Assembly: GCA_019096155.1 (NCBI GenBank)
Contig: JAHCVI010000006.1
Span: 1,178,001-1,242,000 of the forward strand
DNA length: 64,000 nucleotides
Reading direction: 5' to 3'
Source: Staphylotrichum longicolle
Lineage: Eukaryota; Ascomycota; Sordariomycetes; Sordariales; Chaetomiaceae
In this document: positions 43,076 through 55,687 of the stretch, piece by piece
How positions within the stretch are numbered: position 1 is the first letter of the stretch
Layout: the number at the start of each line of letters is the position of its first letter
Translations under genes and position numbers: made by a program
The notes under the pieces: model-generated
What the model was told of the DNA's origin: nothing
The model's input: the letters and a program-made list of their open reading frames with translations, nothing else
Databases searched by the model: none

Positions 43076-43871
43076 GTGGGTTGGTCCGCTGATAGAGGGT
43101 GTGTTGTGAGGCGTTTGGCGCTTGGAGACTTTGGTGTGTTGGGATACCTGGGTTGGAGCTGGGTGTGTCGTTCTTTGAGGTCATGAGTTGGTGGTTCAAC
43201 TTAGGTGAAGCATTATGTGATGCTGAGTAAATGCATTGGTCCCAAACTTCCTTTTGGTTCCTGCTGTTTGTGTGTCTGTGGCTTGACCAGAAAGTATGTG
43301 GTCAACTGTGGGAGCCCGAAATGCCCTTAGGCAGATGTGCTGCTCTCCAACCGGGTCTAGGATCATGATTGATTTAGTCGTTAGAGTGAGTTCCATCCGA
43401 CTCGAGCTGGAAACTTGCTGCGTCGAGATACGAGATGAGATCTATGTGCGAGAATTTATGATTTGGGGTCGACGACAATGCAAGTTGTGTCCCTCCCCAT
43501 GGATCGTCGTATATTAGCAATCAATTCCGGAACCATGTTTTCGCAGGTCAGGGTTCAAAGCAGAGTGGTCTTTTCTGAGACAGGGCAGTATGAATGTCTT
43601 GAACAACCGGTCGTGGATCCTTCCTCGACATTGCGACCAAGACGTGAGGATGCAACTGCAGCACCCATCAAGCACACCGATCCTTCATCACGTCAATACC
43701 AGAACGTCGGGACATAGCTGCAACACCCACCACACACGTCAAACTCTCATTCCGTCTATAACACAGTATATACAGCCAATTGGCCTCCTCCAAACCCAAG
43801 CGGCGAGGGCCATCCCCGCCCCGAGGGCCGTATCACCAAGCAACCTTTTCCCCAAGCGCGTTTTAAAATAT
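43076..43871. other. Convergent intergenic, no gene recognised
   Basis: Lies between the 3' ends of CND1 (plus) and the GRIM-19 gene (minus). Nothing else supported. Confidence 0.45.
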
Positions 43872-44819
43872 CTACTCCTTCGACACAGTCGCGGGCGTCA
43901 CGCCAAATGTCGGCCGGACGAACCTGCCGCAGTTAGCAATTCGGTCCCACCGCATCAAGAGAGGAAACAGAACGACTTACCGGTCAGAGTGGTAGACCCT
44001 CACGTTCTCGCCCAGCAGCTCCTTCTCGCGCGCCTGGTCGGCCAGATGCCTCCGGACCTGGTCGCGGTCCTCTTCAGCCTGCAGGAGGGGGATCAGGTGG
44101 ATGCGGGACCACATCTTCTCGCGGGCGAGCTCACTGCGAGCTGTTAGATGAAGCACGTGGGACAGCTCAGGATATGACGGGAGGACAGGATCAGCGACGT
44201 ACTTTTGCTCGCGGATGCCAACGACCAGCTTGTACCAGCCGAAAAGCATCAGCAAGCTGCCGCCGGCGATGAGAGGACCGGGGCGGAACAGGCCGCGGGA
44301 AGGGAGGTTGCGCTGCAGAAGGCGGATGTTAGCTTTGCCGTCTTCAGTGGCTGGTGGTCATGGTGGGCGGGCTAGCTGGCTTCCGTCTGGTCGGTATCCC
44401 CCGATATCCCCCCCTCCCAACAACGCATGTCCATCGGCTTGCGCAAACCAGACGTCCGCCTAAAGTTCCTCCTCCAGCATTCCATCTCCTTCCCATCCCT
44501 TGCGCCCCTCTCCTCTTCCTCCACCGCCCAGCAATCGCCTCCCACCTCAATCGCTCTCCGCCATCAAACCTCCTCTTGTCCAGCACGCCCATCGACCCGG
44601 CCCCAAGGTAGCCGCAGCCCATCCCCCAACCGTCACAGCGGAGCCAACCCCGCATAACAAACACCCGCCCAGCCAGCGGGCAAGCAGCAACCCGCCGCCA
44701 ACACCACCAACCAACCCAGCCCGCGTGAAACAGGACAAAAGGAAGCCCGCGAAAGCGCTTCAACCCACCTTGTACTGCACGGCCTCATAGCCGCCAGCAG
44801 GCGGCATATCCTGCGGCAT
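43872..44819 (-). CDS. Mitochondrial complex I subunit GRIM-19 (NDUFA13 homologue)
   Basis: Four exons, 44819-44769, 44312-44203, 44133-43981 and 43923-43872, 121 residues, all introns GT..AG; the first intron is unusually long (456 bases). The sequence MPQDMPPAGGYEAVQYKRNL, then PSRGLFRPGPLIAGG, a single membrane helix (SLLMLFGWYKLVVGI), the charged REQNELAREKMWSRIHLIPL and LLQAEEDRDQVRRHLA is diagnostic of the GRIM-19 family. This is an accessory subunit of NADH:ubiquinone oxidoreductase in the inner membrane. The first exon is only 17 codons; its join across the long intron reproduces the family's conserved YK-RNLP.RG order. Confidence 0.92.
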
Positions 44820-45480
44820 GTTGGGCAATGTTTTTTATTCCTCCTTTCCTCCGCTAAGTTTTGTTGTCGGTAGAACAGCTCCTCCTCCGCAATCGCACTC
44901 AATTGCGCGCCCCGCTGCTGCGTCAATTGGTCGGTCGGTCGCTCGCACAATCAATCAATCGATTCAATCGTAAAGCTCCCCAGCCGCAAGTTAAGGGGGC
45001 AATTGGCGCGTGGTTTGTCGTGGGTGTCGGGACGGTGAGCGGGAGGTCAGAGGTTGGAAGCTCAAGCTCGCAATTGAGGGTTGTTGCGTTGCGTTGCGAG
45101 GTTTAGCGGTTTGGCAACTAGCGTGGTGCGATTGGCGGGTGGTGGTGGATTACATAAGGCACGGCTGGTGGTGGCAGGTGTGGGGATTAAGTTGGAGGGG
45201 GTGTGGGAATAACAACATAGTCCAATCTCACCTTCAACCCGGACAGAGGAAGGGGCAAACACCCGACAGCGCCCAGCGGAAAGGTCGAGGATAAACAGAC
45301 ATCAGAATGCAAGATGCTAGCGCATGGTACCACTACAAGTAAGCTACACCCAAAACCCCATCAACCAACTCCATCCCGCAAGCCAGCCGACCCCCCCAAC
45401 GAAAACCAAAGAATCCACGCCGAGACCAATCCCAATCCCAGTGCCGACACAAGATATCTCACACCCGGTCACAACCCCCT
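44820..45480. other. GRIM-19 promoter and FCP1 3' region
   Basis: No gene recognised. Contains short ATTG/ATCA runs (caatcaatcaatcgattcaat near 44949-44969). Confidence 0.4.
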
Positions 45481-48303
45481 TCACAGACCCGAAGAACCGC
45501 CTACAACATACCTTGGGTACCTATCTACCCCTTCTCCGTCCCCGCACCCCCTTCCACCACCTGCACCATCTCCACCCCTCATCGCCCCCTCCATCTCCCT
45601 CTGCGCTTTATCAAACTCCAGCTCAAACTCCTTCTCAAACTCGGCCTCGAGCTCCGCCTCGTCAAACTCCATCTCCTCATCATCAGCCTCATCCTCCTCA
45701 CCACCGCCGGCGTGCCGGCGATTTCCCACCGCCGCCGCCACCACTATCCCCATTCTGCTCCTCCGACCGCCCGGGCGTGGGCAGTCCGCTGCCCATCATC
45801 TCCATCTCTGGTCCTGGTCCTGGTCTTCCCCGGAAACGTATTGCTTCCGCAGCGACGACTCCCGCTGGCTTTCCGAGCGCCGGAGCCGTTTGGCTGGCGT
45901 GCCGTTCTCGTTGTTGTTGTTGTTGGTTTCGGCATCATCATCGGTAGGCGACTCCAGCTGGACCGCTGTAGTGTTGGCGGTGGCATCCCCGTCGTCGCGG
46001 CTCTTTCGTTTGAGACTTGGTTTGGTGGTAATGCTGTCGTTTTCGGCGGCAGAGGGCGGGGCGGGGGATACGCTCCTGCTTCTGCTCCGGGTCATGATCC
46101 TGTCGCGGACGGTTGGTTGCTCTTTGTCGTTCTCGTCGGCTTTGTAATCCGCGTCGGCTTGGTCGTCGTCTTCCTCGTCGTCGTCGTTGTCGTCGTCATC
46201 GTCGTCGTCTTCATCCGATGACCCGCTCGCCAAAAACTCGGCCAACTCTTCGTCTGCTGAGCCCCAGTTGAATGTTTTGAGGACGTCGATCGGCGAGGAC
46301 TGGCCGTCAGGGAGATCTTCGGGCAACAGGCCTGGCTCGATATCCTCGTCCGTCTCGTCGGCGGTGGTGGTGCCGTCCGTTGAGAGGAGCAGGCCGCGCA
46401 TCCTCCCAGACGGGCTGACGATGTTCAGCTTGGGGGCCTTAGGCCTACCGTTGGGGGGTTTGTTTTCCGCGTCGGACTCGGCCTCGTCTTCTTCTTCCTC
46501 CTCTTCGTCGTCACTGACGACCGGCTTAGCGGCCCCAGGGCCATCTTCTTCTGCGAGGCGGGCGGTGAAGAGGAAAGGCTTCTCGTCGACGGCCGCCCAC
46601 TGACTAAAGCAGGCGGCGAGCCATTCCTGGCTGACAATCTTGATGCCTGGCCGGCGCCGCGCCTCGAGCAGTTTCTCCCTCCCGGGCTGGGCGGCGTTGA
46701 CAACGAGGTGGGTCACGTCGCGCGTTACTTTGGGCCGCAGCACCGCGCCAAACGACATGATCTGCAGGCCAATCTCCGAGCGGTAGATGTCGAGGCCCCG
46801 TGGGAGCACGCCGGACAGGACAATCTTGAAGCCCTGCAGGACGGTGCTCTTGAGCTCGTCGAGGATGCGCCCGGCGTCGGGCACCAAGGTAAGGTCGGTA
46901 TTGCCCGCGACGTGGTGGGCTGCTCGGTTGCTGTCGTACTCGCTGTAATACGTTTGGTGGAGAGTGGTGAGGTGTTGCTCGAGGAACTCTAGTTCGTTGT
47001 CGTCGTCTTGCAGGGCCCGGTGGCGCTGGGGTGGCGGGGACGACGAGCGCGACTCGGAGCCGTCCTCGGAATGCACCGTGGCCTTCTCAGCCTCTTCGTC
47101 CTCGCGGTCGAGCTTTTCTTGCAGAAGCTGGAGCGGGCGGTCATTAATCTGCTTCTCGAATGCGCGCTCTTGCTCCTCGACTTGGCGTTTTGTGTCGTCG
47201 GCCCCGGCCGCGGCGGTTTTGGTGTTGTCGTCCTTGACGACCACCTTTTTCCTCCCCTTGTTGTTGACGCCGTTGGCGGGTGTGTCCGAGGTGAGCAGGT
47301 CTTGACGTTTCGGCAGGAAGCTCGAGTTAATATCTCCGATGCCCTTGAAAAACTCGTACGGCGAGACCTTGATCAGATTCGGCCTGTTGCGCGGCCAGAC
47401 GTCGGACCTGTCGTCGATGATGGCCACCATGTGGGTGCTCACGGGGAAGAGGCGCTGCAGGTCTTTGGCGAAGATGTTGCCGTTCTCGTCGCGGCTGATG
47501 ACGCGGTTTCCGAACAGCTTCTTGTCCGGATCGACCACGCGCGCCACGTTCTGCGCGTACGCGCGCGTGCCCATGGTGTAGACGTGCAGCTCGTACATCT
47601 CGGAGATGCGCTGGAGGAAGCCTTCGAGTCCCGGGCGGGTCTTGATGTAGTAGGAGCAGCGGCGCGCCAGATCACTCGGCCCGTCATCGAGCTGAAAACT
47701 CTTGATCGACTTGACGGATTCGTGGTTGGGATTTGTCGGGTCCCTCTGCCACTCGCCAACGGTCGGGTCGATGCACGCCTGGATGATGGTCTGGTCCAGA
47801 TCCACCACCAGGCTCAGCTTCCGGCTCTGGAGGAGCCGCCTCTGCAGTTCCTGCTCGGTGCGCTGGGCCTGGGTCGCGCTGACCAGCAGATTCGTCTGGT
47901 CGTGCACCATGCTGATCGGGGCGCGGGCCGTGTCCCGTGTCTCGGCAGCCCAGTTGACCTCGGTCATGTCCTTGCCGCACATGCCGCAGAGGCCCTGGAA
48001 CTGGATCTCGTGCGAGCACTCCTCCTTGACCTCCAGGACCCCCTTGTCGGCGACGATGTGGTCGCCTTCCCGGATGAGCCAGTGGGTCAGCTCGCCGTCA
48101 ACGGGCGACTCCCATGTGACGATGGTCGTCTGCTCCTCCTGCCACGTGTCGCCCCGGATGCTGTCGCCGACCTCCTTCATCCATTTGAACGAGTACTCCA
48201 GCAAGGGCTCTTGCTTCTTGACTTTGTCGCCATGGCGCTTGAGCAGCCTGACGACGGTGATGGGGTACCGTAACCGGTTCCCCAGCCGGACGATCTTGGT
48301 CAT
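45481..48303 (-). CDS. FCP1: RNA polymerase II CTD phosphatase Fcp1
   Basis: A single long exon from 48303 gives 835 residues to a stop at 45796. Fcp1 dephosphorylates Ser residues of the polymerase II C-terminal repeat. Landmarks are a lipoyl-like N-terminal region (ESPVDGELTHWLIREGDHIV), a Cys pair (GLCGMCGKDM), the catalytic DxDxT in SLVVDLDQTIIQACIDP, RPGLEGFLQRISEMYELHVY, IIDDRSDVWPRN, and a BRCT domain (LKSTVLQGFKIVLSGVLPRG, THLVVNAAQPG, KIVSQEWLAACFSQWA). The tail is acidic. The expected C-terminus seems to continue through two slips: EMEMMGSGLPTPGRSEEQNG in a second frame after about 45808, then EEDEADDEEMEFDEAELEAE in a third after about 45725, stopping at 45481. Such an acidic FDEAELEAEF end is normal for fungal Fcp1, so I extend the feature to 45481. 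Confidence 0.9.
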
Positions 48304-50889
48304 GGCTGGTGGGGAGAATGTCCGGTCGGATACGAGTCGAATGTATTTTTATGCTTTGGATCGTGCGCTCGGCCTGGATGCGATGCGAGACCTGTTAGCC
48401 GCGGCGTCTAAGACAAAGACAGGCGCAGGCCAAGCGAGAAGAAAGTGCTGACGGCTGATGGAATGCAGCCGGGAGATCTTACGCAGCAACTTCCCAAGAC
48501 GTCAATGAGCCGGTCAATGGGCGGATTGAAACACCCATCGCGCAAGGGCGCGTCCCGGTGCCTGGCAATGCTGGAATCGGCGACGGAATGACGGCCGTCG
48601 CTTGACTCGTCCTTCTGTGCGCGTGCGCTGCTAGTCGCGGTGCAAATGTGCCCAAAACTTGGAGCGAACCGGCAGAGAGCTGCACAAAACGTGGGGCGTT
48701 GAGCCGGATGGGGTTTAGCGCCACGAGAGAAGCGGGCGTGGGGCACAGCAGTGTGCGGCCCAAGCTCCCAGAAGCTTTTGTTTCGGACAGTGGGTCCTTT
48801 CGTCTGGATTCAAAGTTTCGGAGGGATTGGGGATTGGCGCAGTCCACGGCACAGCAGAGACAGGGCAGTTGTGTCAACCGAGATGTGGATGTGTCAATGG
48901 CACCGAGATGCCAGGGGTTCCGTCTGGTGGGAATTTTCCCAGGTTGCGACTGATGCAAGCGGTGCGTGGGAATGGCGGAATCGTGGGGTGATGTAATGCC
49001 CGGGGGATGGGGGATGGGACTGCGGGTTTGGGTTGTGCGTGGGTATTGTCGTATTTGGCGCTTGGGCGGAAAAGTCCAGCGGTCACAGAAGCACCGGCCC
49101 AAATTCTGGGTGGGTTGGGCAGGTCCTTTTGTACCTTTCGCGCGGCTGATGCGGTCAGTCTTTGCTGTCCAACCAATCTTCATTGATGGGCGCGGTACCC
49201 CTGTCCGCAGCGCACAAGCCAGCCGCTTCGTTGCTCCCGTTTGCGGGGTCATTGTGGCTCGGTGCTTGGTGGGCGTGGCGCTCCAGGTCATCTGCAATCC
49301 CAGACGCTTGACTCGCGCAAGCGGCATTCTCCTTCAAAATGGTGGAATCGACTGTACTGAAGGCAATACCATAAAAAAATAAAAGCTTCCTGGCCTGGTC
49401 CCCTTTACTTTCCATAAACTACCTAACAGGCACTCTCAATCGATGTCTGACCTGTGACTGCCTGGGCGGTGACTGACGAGTAGCTGGGGGCATGTGGCGC
49501 GGCCAATCATGTGTTGTGCATCTGTCGCGAGTCTCCTGACTCGGGCAACTTTCAGACGGCAACTTCCACCGCCTCAGCATGGAAGCAACACCCAGGCATC
49601 AGTGCATCACTGCATCACGGCAGGTGTCGAACACAGATTGGCACCGCATAAGACCCCCAGAGATGCACACATCTGCGCCTGCCATCATTCAGTGACTCAC
49701 CGTTCCTCCAGCCGGATGTCAGCCATGAGCCACCTGCAAGTCGCAGCAAAGACATCAAGACGTCGTCGATATTCTTTGTGATCGAGGCACCCATTTCCAA
49801 CTGGAGCAGGCAGGGTCAAAGAACTTTGTCGGGAACGCACATCATGGAGCCAAATGTCACAAACTGAAAAGAAATGAAATGAAGAAATGAAATCCTTGAG
49901 CGCGGAGTTTCAATGTCTTTTTTTGTCCTCGCACATTGGAAACTGCGGGTTAACTACTTTCGAAAACCTAGACACGTGCTGGCAAGACAACAAGAATTCT
50001 GAGCTACTCCTATCACGGACTCAGGCAACATGAAAGTTGATTATGCATTCATTACAAAGACAGTTTGGGGCTTAGGGGGTGCTAACACAGGTCAAGCTCT
50101 CGTCTGGCTTTGCGAGCCTCAAAATGGATCTGAGCGATTAGGTACTGAGTTTCAAAACTCACATCTCAGGCACAACCTCGGCTTGAGGAGCAGTCTCTAT
50201 AACCACAATATTTTGCTAATGGTACTCAACTGGTCTGTTCTGTGATGGGCGATACGATGGGAGAATTCGAGGATACTACTGTGGTATGTCAAATGGCATT
50301 TTCTGGAGCATTACAACAGTTCATCGACAATTTGGCAAGTCGACCATAAGGCAATATCAGCATACACAGGACCAAGAGCTAGCTCAGAATCATAACGTGT
50401 ACACAATACCATTACTCTATGAAGCTGCCGTTCAGGAACACCCATCACACCACGCAAGTTGTGCATGAGAATAGGAAAAAAGCGCCCGTCATGTTACCGT
50501 CCATCCTCTAGACCTCTACCTCCGCCTTCCCATTATCCCAACATGACGTCCCAGTGCACCGTTGGGCAAGAGAACCACAATCCAAACCAACAAAACACAA
50601 GCCAATCTGACCCCGTCTCTAGGTGGTAGTGTATCCCGAATCCAATGCCTGTCGTCTCTGGTGTCGTCTCATTATCACCCCTGACCTCCAAGCCCAATTC
50701 TAAAGTCAAACCATAGGTACCTGAGTCAAACCATCAAGGCTGTTGCATGCGTCCACCAACCCCCCACCCCAGAGAAAAGTAAAGAGCAGTATGCAAACGT
50801 AAGTCGAGTGGAAGGAAAATCACCCCCAAGAAAACACCATGCTCACCAGAACCACAACCCACACACCCTACGCCCCAGACATGACATGC
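48304..50889. other. 2.6-kb gene-free stretch
   Basis: FCP1 promoter at the left and ATG26 3' end at the right. GC-rich to about 49.3 kb, A/T-rich from 49.8 to 50.5 kb. The longest frame (48479-49327 minus) has random-looking composition and is rejected. No RNA gene or repeat recognised. Confidence 0.45.
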
Positions 50890-53800
50890 CTAAATCTGCT
50901 TAACGCTTAATCCCATCGCCCCCGTCCCCGCAGCGCCGCCCAACACCTTGCTCCCGAGCGCCTTGCGCCTCGACTCGGCGAGCGTGGCGCTCACGTCCTG
51001 CACCGTCCTCTTCATGACCGCGTCGGCCGAGAGATCGTCAATGGTCTCGGCGTCGCCGCCCACAAACGTCCAGCTCTCCTCTCGTCGTCGTCCAGCTCGT
51101 CCGCGGCGCCTGAACCGTCCGCCGCGGCGCCCCGCCGTGCCTTGGCGGCCTCGCGGCGCGTCTGGTTCTTGCCGGCCTTGGCCTTGATCAGGTTGGTCGC
51201 GTACTCGAGGTCGCGGTAGATGCACTGCACGGCCGTGTCGACGCCGTTTTCCTGCGGTCTAGGTGTCAGCAACAATGCCCAACCCTACTCGGAAAACAGT
51301 GAGAAAGGGGAGAAAACAAACCTTGCGAATCTGCTCCCCCAGCACCCTCGCCTTGACAATCATCCGCTCGCTGTGTGTCGCCTCCCACAGCGCCCGGGCG
51401 AACGAGTTCGCGCCCCACTTCTTGAGGCAGATGCCGACGCCCAGATCCTCCACCCTCGTCCCGAAGAAGAACTGGTCGCCAAAGAACGGGCGAATGATGG
51501 TCGGGATGCCCGCGCGCAGGCTCGCGCCCGTGGTGCCGCTCCCGCCATGGTGCGCCGCCGCATCGACCTGCCTAAACAGCCAGTCGTGCGGCGCCGACTG
51601 GATCGGGAAGATCTCCGGCGGCAGCACGGGCTCGGGCTTCTTCCCGCTCTCGTCGTCGCCGCCGCCGCCGCGCCCGCTTTCACCTCCACCACCTCGCCGG
51701 TGTCTTCTTGCTCTTCGACCGGTCACTCCACCCTTTACTCAAGATGCACCGCACGTCGGCGCGGAGCACGCCGTCAATCACCTCCTGCGTCATCTTGGCC
51801 GGGTCGGGGACGATGATGGACCCGAACCCGACGTAGACGACCTTCTTGCCGTCGCGGCGCGCGCGCTCGATAAACTCGGTCAGCTCCCGCGGGGGCGTCC
51901 ACTGCGCCCCACCCTCGTCCAGGAACCAGTACCCCGTGACGCGGATCCAGTCCGAGTAGTCGAGCGGCGGCGGCACGACGTAGGGCGAGAAGTTGTACAG
52001 GAAGGGCACCTTGTTGGTCTGCAGCTTCTCGAGGCTCGTGTTGGGCAGGCCGAGCATGTTGTTGCGCCAGCGGTTGACCTGGTGGGCCGTCGTCTTCCAG
52101 AAGACGTTCTCGAACATGACGTAGGTGACGTAGTTGTACGCGCCGCCCATCTTCTGGCCCGGCATGATGAAGGCGTGCGGGTAGGCGCGGGTGCGGGTCC
52201 AGGGCATGGTGAAGGCGCGGAAGTAGGGGATGCCGAGCGCCTCGGCGATGTGGATGCCCGCCATGGCCGAGGGCGACTCGATGAGCAGGTCGCTGCCCTG
52301 GCAGGCGGCCCAGGCGGTCGCGAGCAGGTCGTCGAGCCAGCCGCGCATCTTGGAGTTGGCTTCCTTGAGGAAGGCCCACGTGAAGGTGCCGTTTTGGATG
52401 CACAGCTCCATCAGCTCGGCCGGGTCGCCGCCCACGTAGGCGTACTCGATGCCGTGTGACTCGATCCAGGGCTGGAATTCGCGGTGCGTCGCGATGCGGG
52501 GCCGGTGGCCTTCGGCGAGGAGCTTCTTGCAGAGCGCGATGTAGGGCTGCACGTCGCCGCGCGAGCCGATGGTGAGGCATGTGACTTTGAGGGAGGTGGC
52601 CGGTTGGAAGTTGAGGAAGGAGGCCTTGGGGTCGTCGAAGAGGATGGTCGGGGCGTCCGAGTCGCCCGAGGTCTCGCGCGGGAGCTGGACGGCGTGGTCG
52701 GCGAATTCGTCGTTGCGCACCTTTTGGAGTGCGTCGTGCTCGGCCACGGCGGCTTGGACCTGCTCGGCTTCGGCGTCGTCGAGGATGCTCGAGTCGCGGA
52801 GGTAGCGGATCGCTTCCAGGCCCTGGAGGATGGTGACGGTGCAGTCGTCGCGGACATCGGACTTGTGGAACTCAAAGAAGAGCTCCTCGTGCCCGCGGAT
52901 GACCACCACGAGACCGGCATACCCAAACCGGAAGCCCTTCTCCTTGTCGACGTTTTCTATGTCTCGCAGCGGGAGGATCAGCTTGGTGCGCGTGCCGGGC
53001 AGCAGACTGCGGAAGCAGAAGTGGCGGTCGCCAATGTAGATCTTCCCATAAAGGGGCAACACCCGCATAAGGTGACCGTAGTAGGCCGCCTGGAGCTTTT
53101 CGCTCTCGGGAAGCGCAAAGTGAGCCCTGAACCGGGCTTCCGAGTTGGCCCTGTCCTCCGGGTCGTCGTCGTTGTCCTCTTCGTCTGTCCGCAGCCCGGC
53201 GGGCTCATCGTAGTGTTTCCCGCCGCCTTTCCACATCCCCGACACCTTCTCAACGTAACCCATGGACTCGGTGGCTAACAGGTTGCTCATGCGCCGGGAA
53301 TGCCGGTCCAGGTATCCAAAGAACGCATTGGCCTTGCGGAGCGGGTAGCCGCCCATGGTGGCAATGCTCTGCAGAGTCGGTGTGGTCGCTGTCGCATCGC
53401 CTTCTCCTGCATGTCCGGTGCGGCCGGGGGCGGTGGCTGCGTGACGAGGGTGGTGCTTCGGTGCCGACGTATGATGCCGCGCTTTGGTCGGGGACAAGGG
53501 ATGGTGCCCATCTTTCCTGCTGTGCCGCTGGACGGTAGGGCTGTGGAAGACATCGCTGCCTCGCAAGATCTGGCTCGCCGACGGGTCCTCGCTGCTTCCC
53601 GAGGCTACCATCGCTGACAGGCTGGCCTGGCTGGGATCACCCAGGCTCTGAACATACGAGTCGCTGCTCTCCTGCCTCTCGTGGCCGTCGTGCCGTTTCC
53701 TGCTAAGCGACCGCCGGCTGGCACTAAAGCTGCGGCGCGGCGACCCCGGATGCAGAATACTGTCGTTGATGTCCATACTGCGTCTGGTGAACGGGCGGAA

Positions 53801-55687
53801 CGCATCAAAACTGCTGCGCGGGCGATCGAGGCTGGGGCGTGGGCTTGGGGAGGCGGCGTGAACGGGCGACATCGGGGAGAGGGTCGCCTTGACGCCTTCA
53901 CTGATCTTTCCTGTGCGGATCGTGAGGTTGGGCGCGTGATCCCTGCTTTCGCTGGTGCTGGTCCTCTTGGATGACTGCGTCTCGGAATTGGGTTCTGCTT
54001 GGTCGCTCTGTCCCTGGGCCTGGGATGACGAGTCCTCGATCATGATCTTGAGGACGCTAATGGCTTCTTTGCCAAAGCTAAAGAAGGAGAAGAAATACTG
54101 CCAATCACGTTAGTCGTCACCCCAGACGAGCAGGGTCCGATGGGACGAGGGGGCTCTCATACCTCGTCGATGGCGTAGGTCTCATCGTTGTCGATGACGC
54201 GAATCTTGCACGTCTCGGCAAAGTTGAGCATGTGCGTCTCCTCAATGTCGATGACATTCTCGATGGGCAGCGAGATCTTGACGCTGTCGCCGTCGTTGTG
54301 CGAGCGGAAGATGACCCTCTGCAGAGCCTTGACCCACTCCTTGGCGCTCTGGGGGCTGTCGGCCCTCAAGTGGTAGGTGCGGTTATCCGCCGCGACTGTA
54401 AAGTTGACGCCCTCCTTGTCCTTGTCGTTGATGGTCGCCGAGATGCCGTACCGCAAATCGATCTGGCCCTGGGGGAAATAGAGATCCTGGGGGTCCGTGT
54501 AGTAGGACAGGACATCGCCCTTGAGGCGGAACCAGTAGCGGTTGTACTTGGGGTTTCTTCTCCCGCACTTGGCCAGATAACCCGACTTGATGAGTTCGTT
54601 CTGCGCAAGGTTAGCTTGTTGTCGAACGCCGTCGTATTTAATGTGAGGCGAGACAACTTACGGCCTTCTTGGGCAGGTAGGCGTAAAACGCGATGTGCCT
54701 GGCGGTGATGTACATGTACCCCTGGAGGAGCACGTGTTGGAGCAGCCAGCAAGGGTACTCCTCGATGACCTCCTCGGGTCTGTCAAACTCAAAGATCTCC
54801 TTGAGCTTCTTGGCGAGCTCGGTCGGCCCGGTCTCGCTCGCGTCGGCGCTCCGCGAGGGCTCGTCCGCCATCCTATCCAGATCGAAGCTTGGCCGCGCTT
54901 CCATCTGAGCGCGGGCTTCCAGCATCCTGCTCATGACAGGGGCTGTCCTGCTCTCGGTGCGGGTGATTTCGATGCTGGGGGCGAGGTCGGCAGGCTGCGC
55001 GGGTTCTGAGCCTGGGGTCTCATCCTCCTGCAGGTCCGCTTCGTGTGCCTTTCCTTTGAAGGATTTGGACGCCTTGATCTTATCTGACAAACGACCGAGT
55101 CCCGGGACCGAACGAAGCAGGCGGCTTTCAGAAATCTTTTTCCGATGGCGCCCTTCCGACTTGAGACGGGCTGTGCCGTGCCTGGGGAGCACAGTCGTCT
55201 TGGCCAGGCCGTGGTCTGTGGGCGATGCAGGCTCGAGCCCCTTGGGCCCAGCGATGGTTTTGGCCATGTCGTTTTCTGCATCGTCATCGTCATCCGAGCT
55301 CTGCCCCTCGAACCGATCTGCAAAGTCGGCCTGGCTGCCGGCAGCAGCAATCAAGCCGAAGATGCTCTGGTTCATGTTCATGAACATGCCGCCGCCGTAG
55401 CCCTGGGGCCGCAGCACCTCCTCCTCGCTGTCGGCCGGGTCGCCGTGGTCTTTTAAGCGCTCGGGGAGCTCCAGGGTGGGCGTGTGTTCGCCATCGCGGC
55501 GCTTCTTCTGCAGTTTCCTCGAGACACGGCGCACGGCGCGCTCGTCATGGCTCGCAGCGGCAGCGCCGGTGGGGGGGGAGGACGGAGACATCGGGGGCGG
55601 CGGTTTGCTCGTATCTGTCGGTACGGCGGTCGTCGGCGGAGGGGGCTGCGCGGCAGCAGGAGGCGGAGCGGGTGGTATTGGGTCCAT
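50890..55687 (-). CDS. ATG26: UDP-glucose:sterol glucosyltransferase Atg26, with frame slips
   Basis: Four exons: 55687-54662, 54600-54163, 54097-51322 and 51251-50890, about 1530 codons. Order: disordered Pro/Ser start; first GRAM domain (KKLKEIFEFDRPEEVIEEYP, GYMYITARHIAFYAYLP); PH domain (SGYLAKCGRRNPKYNRYWFR, ADNRTYHLRADSPQSAKEWV); long Ser-rich linker; second GRAM (RFRAHFALPESEKLQAAYYG, IYIGDRHFCFRSLLPGTRTK); glycosyltransferase (CLTIGSRGDVQPYIALCKKL, PFFGDQFFFGTRV). Donor-site residues appear in DWLFRQVDAAAHHGGSGTTG. It makes sterol glucosides; in some fungi it is required for pexophagy. Frame slips are visible near 51717, 51680 and 51078; conserved sequence resumes in a new frame after each, ending SWTFVGGDAETIDDLSADAV. 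They lie in GC-rich homopolymer-like stretches and may be errors. Confidence 0.93.

Noticed and set aside
47008..48273. 421-codon open frame antisense to FCP1
   Set aside because: Shadow frame over the catalytic domain of Fcp1, with no domain of its own.
48479..49327. 282-codon minus-strand frame upstream of FCP1
   Set aside because: Composition is random-looking (Pro, Arg, Thr, Ser), with no hydrophobic core pattern, no domain and no convincing start context.
51263..52459. 398-codon open frame antisense to ATG26
   Set aside because: Shadow frame; it crosses the ATG26 intron and has biased Arg/Val/Gly composition.
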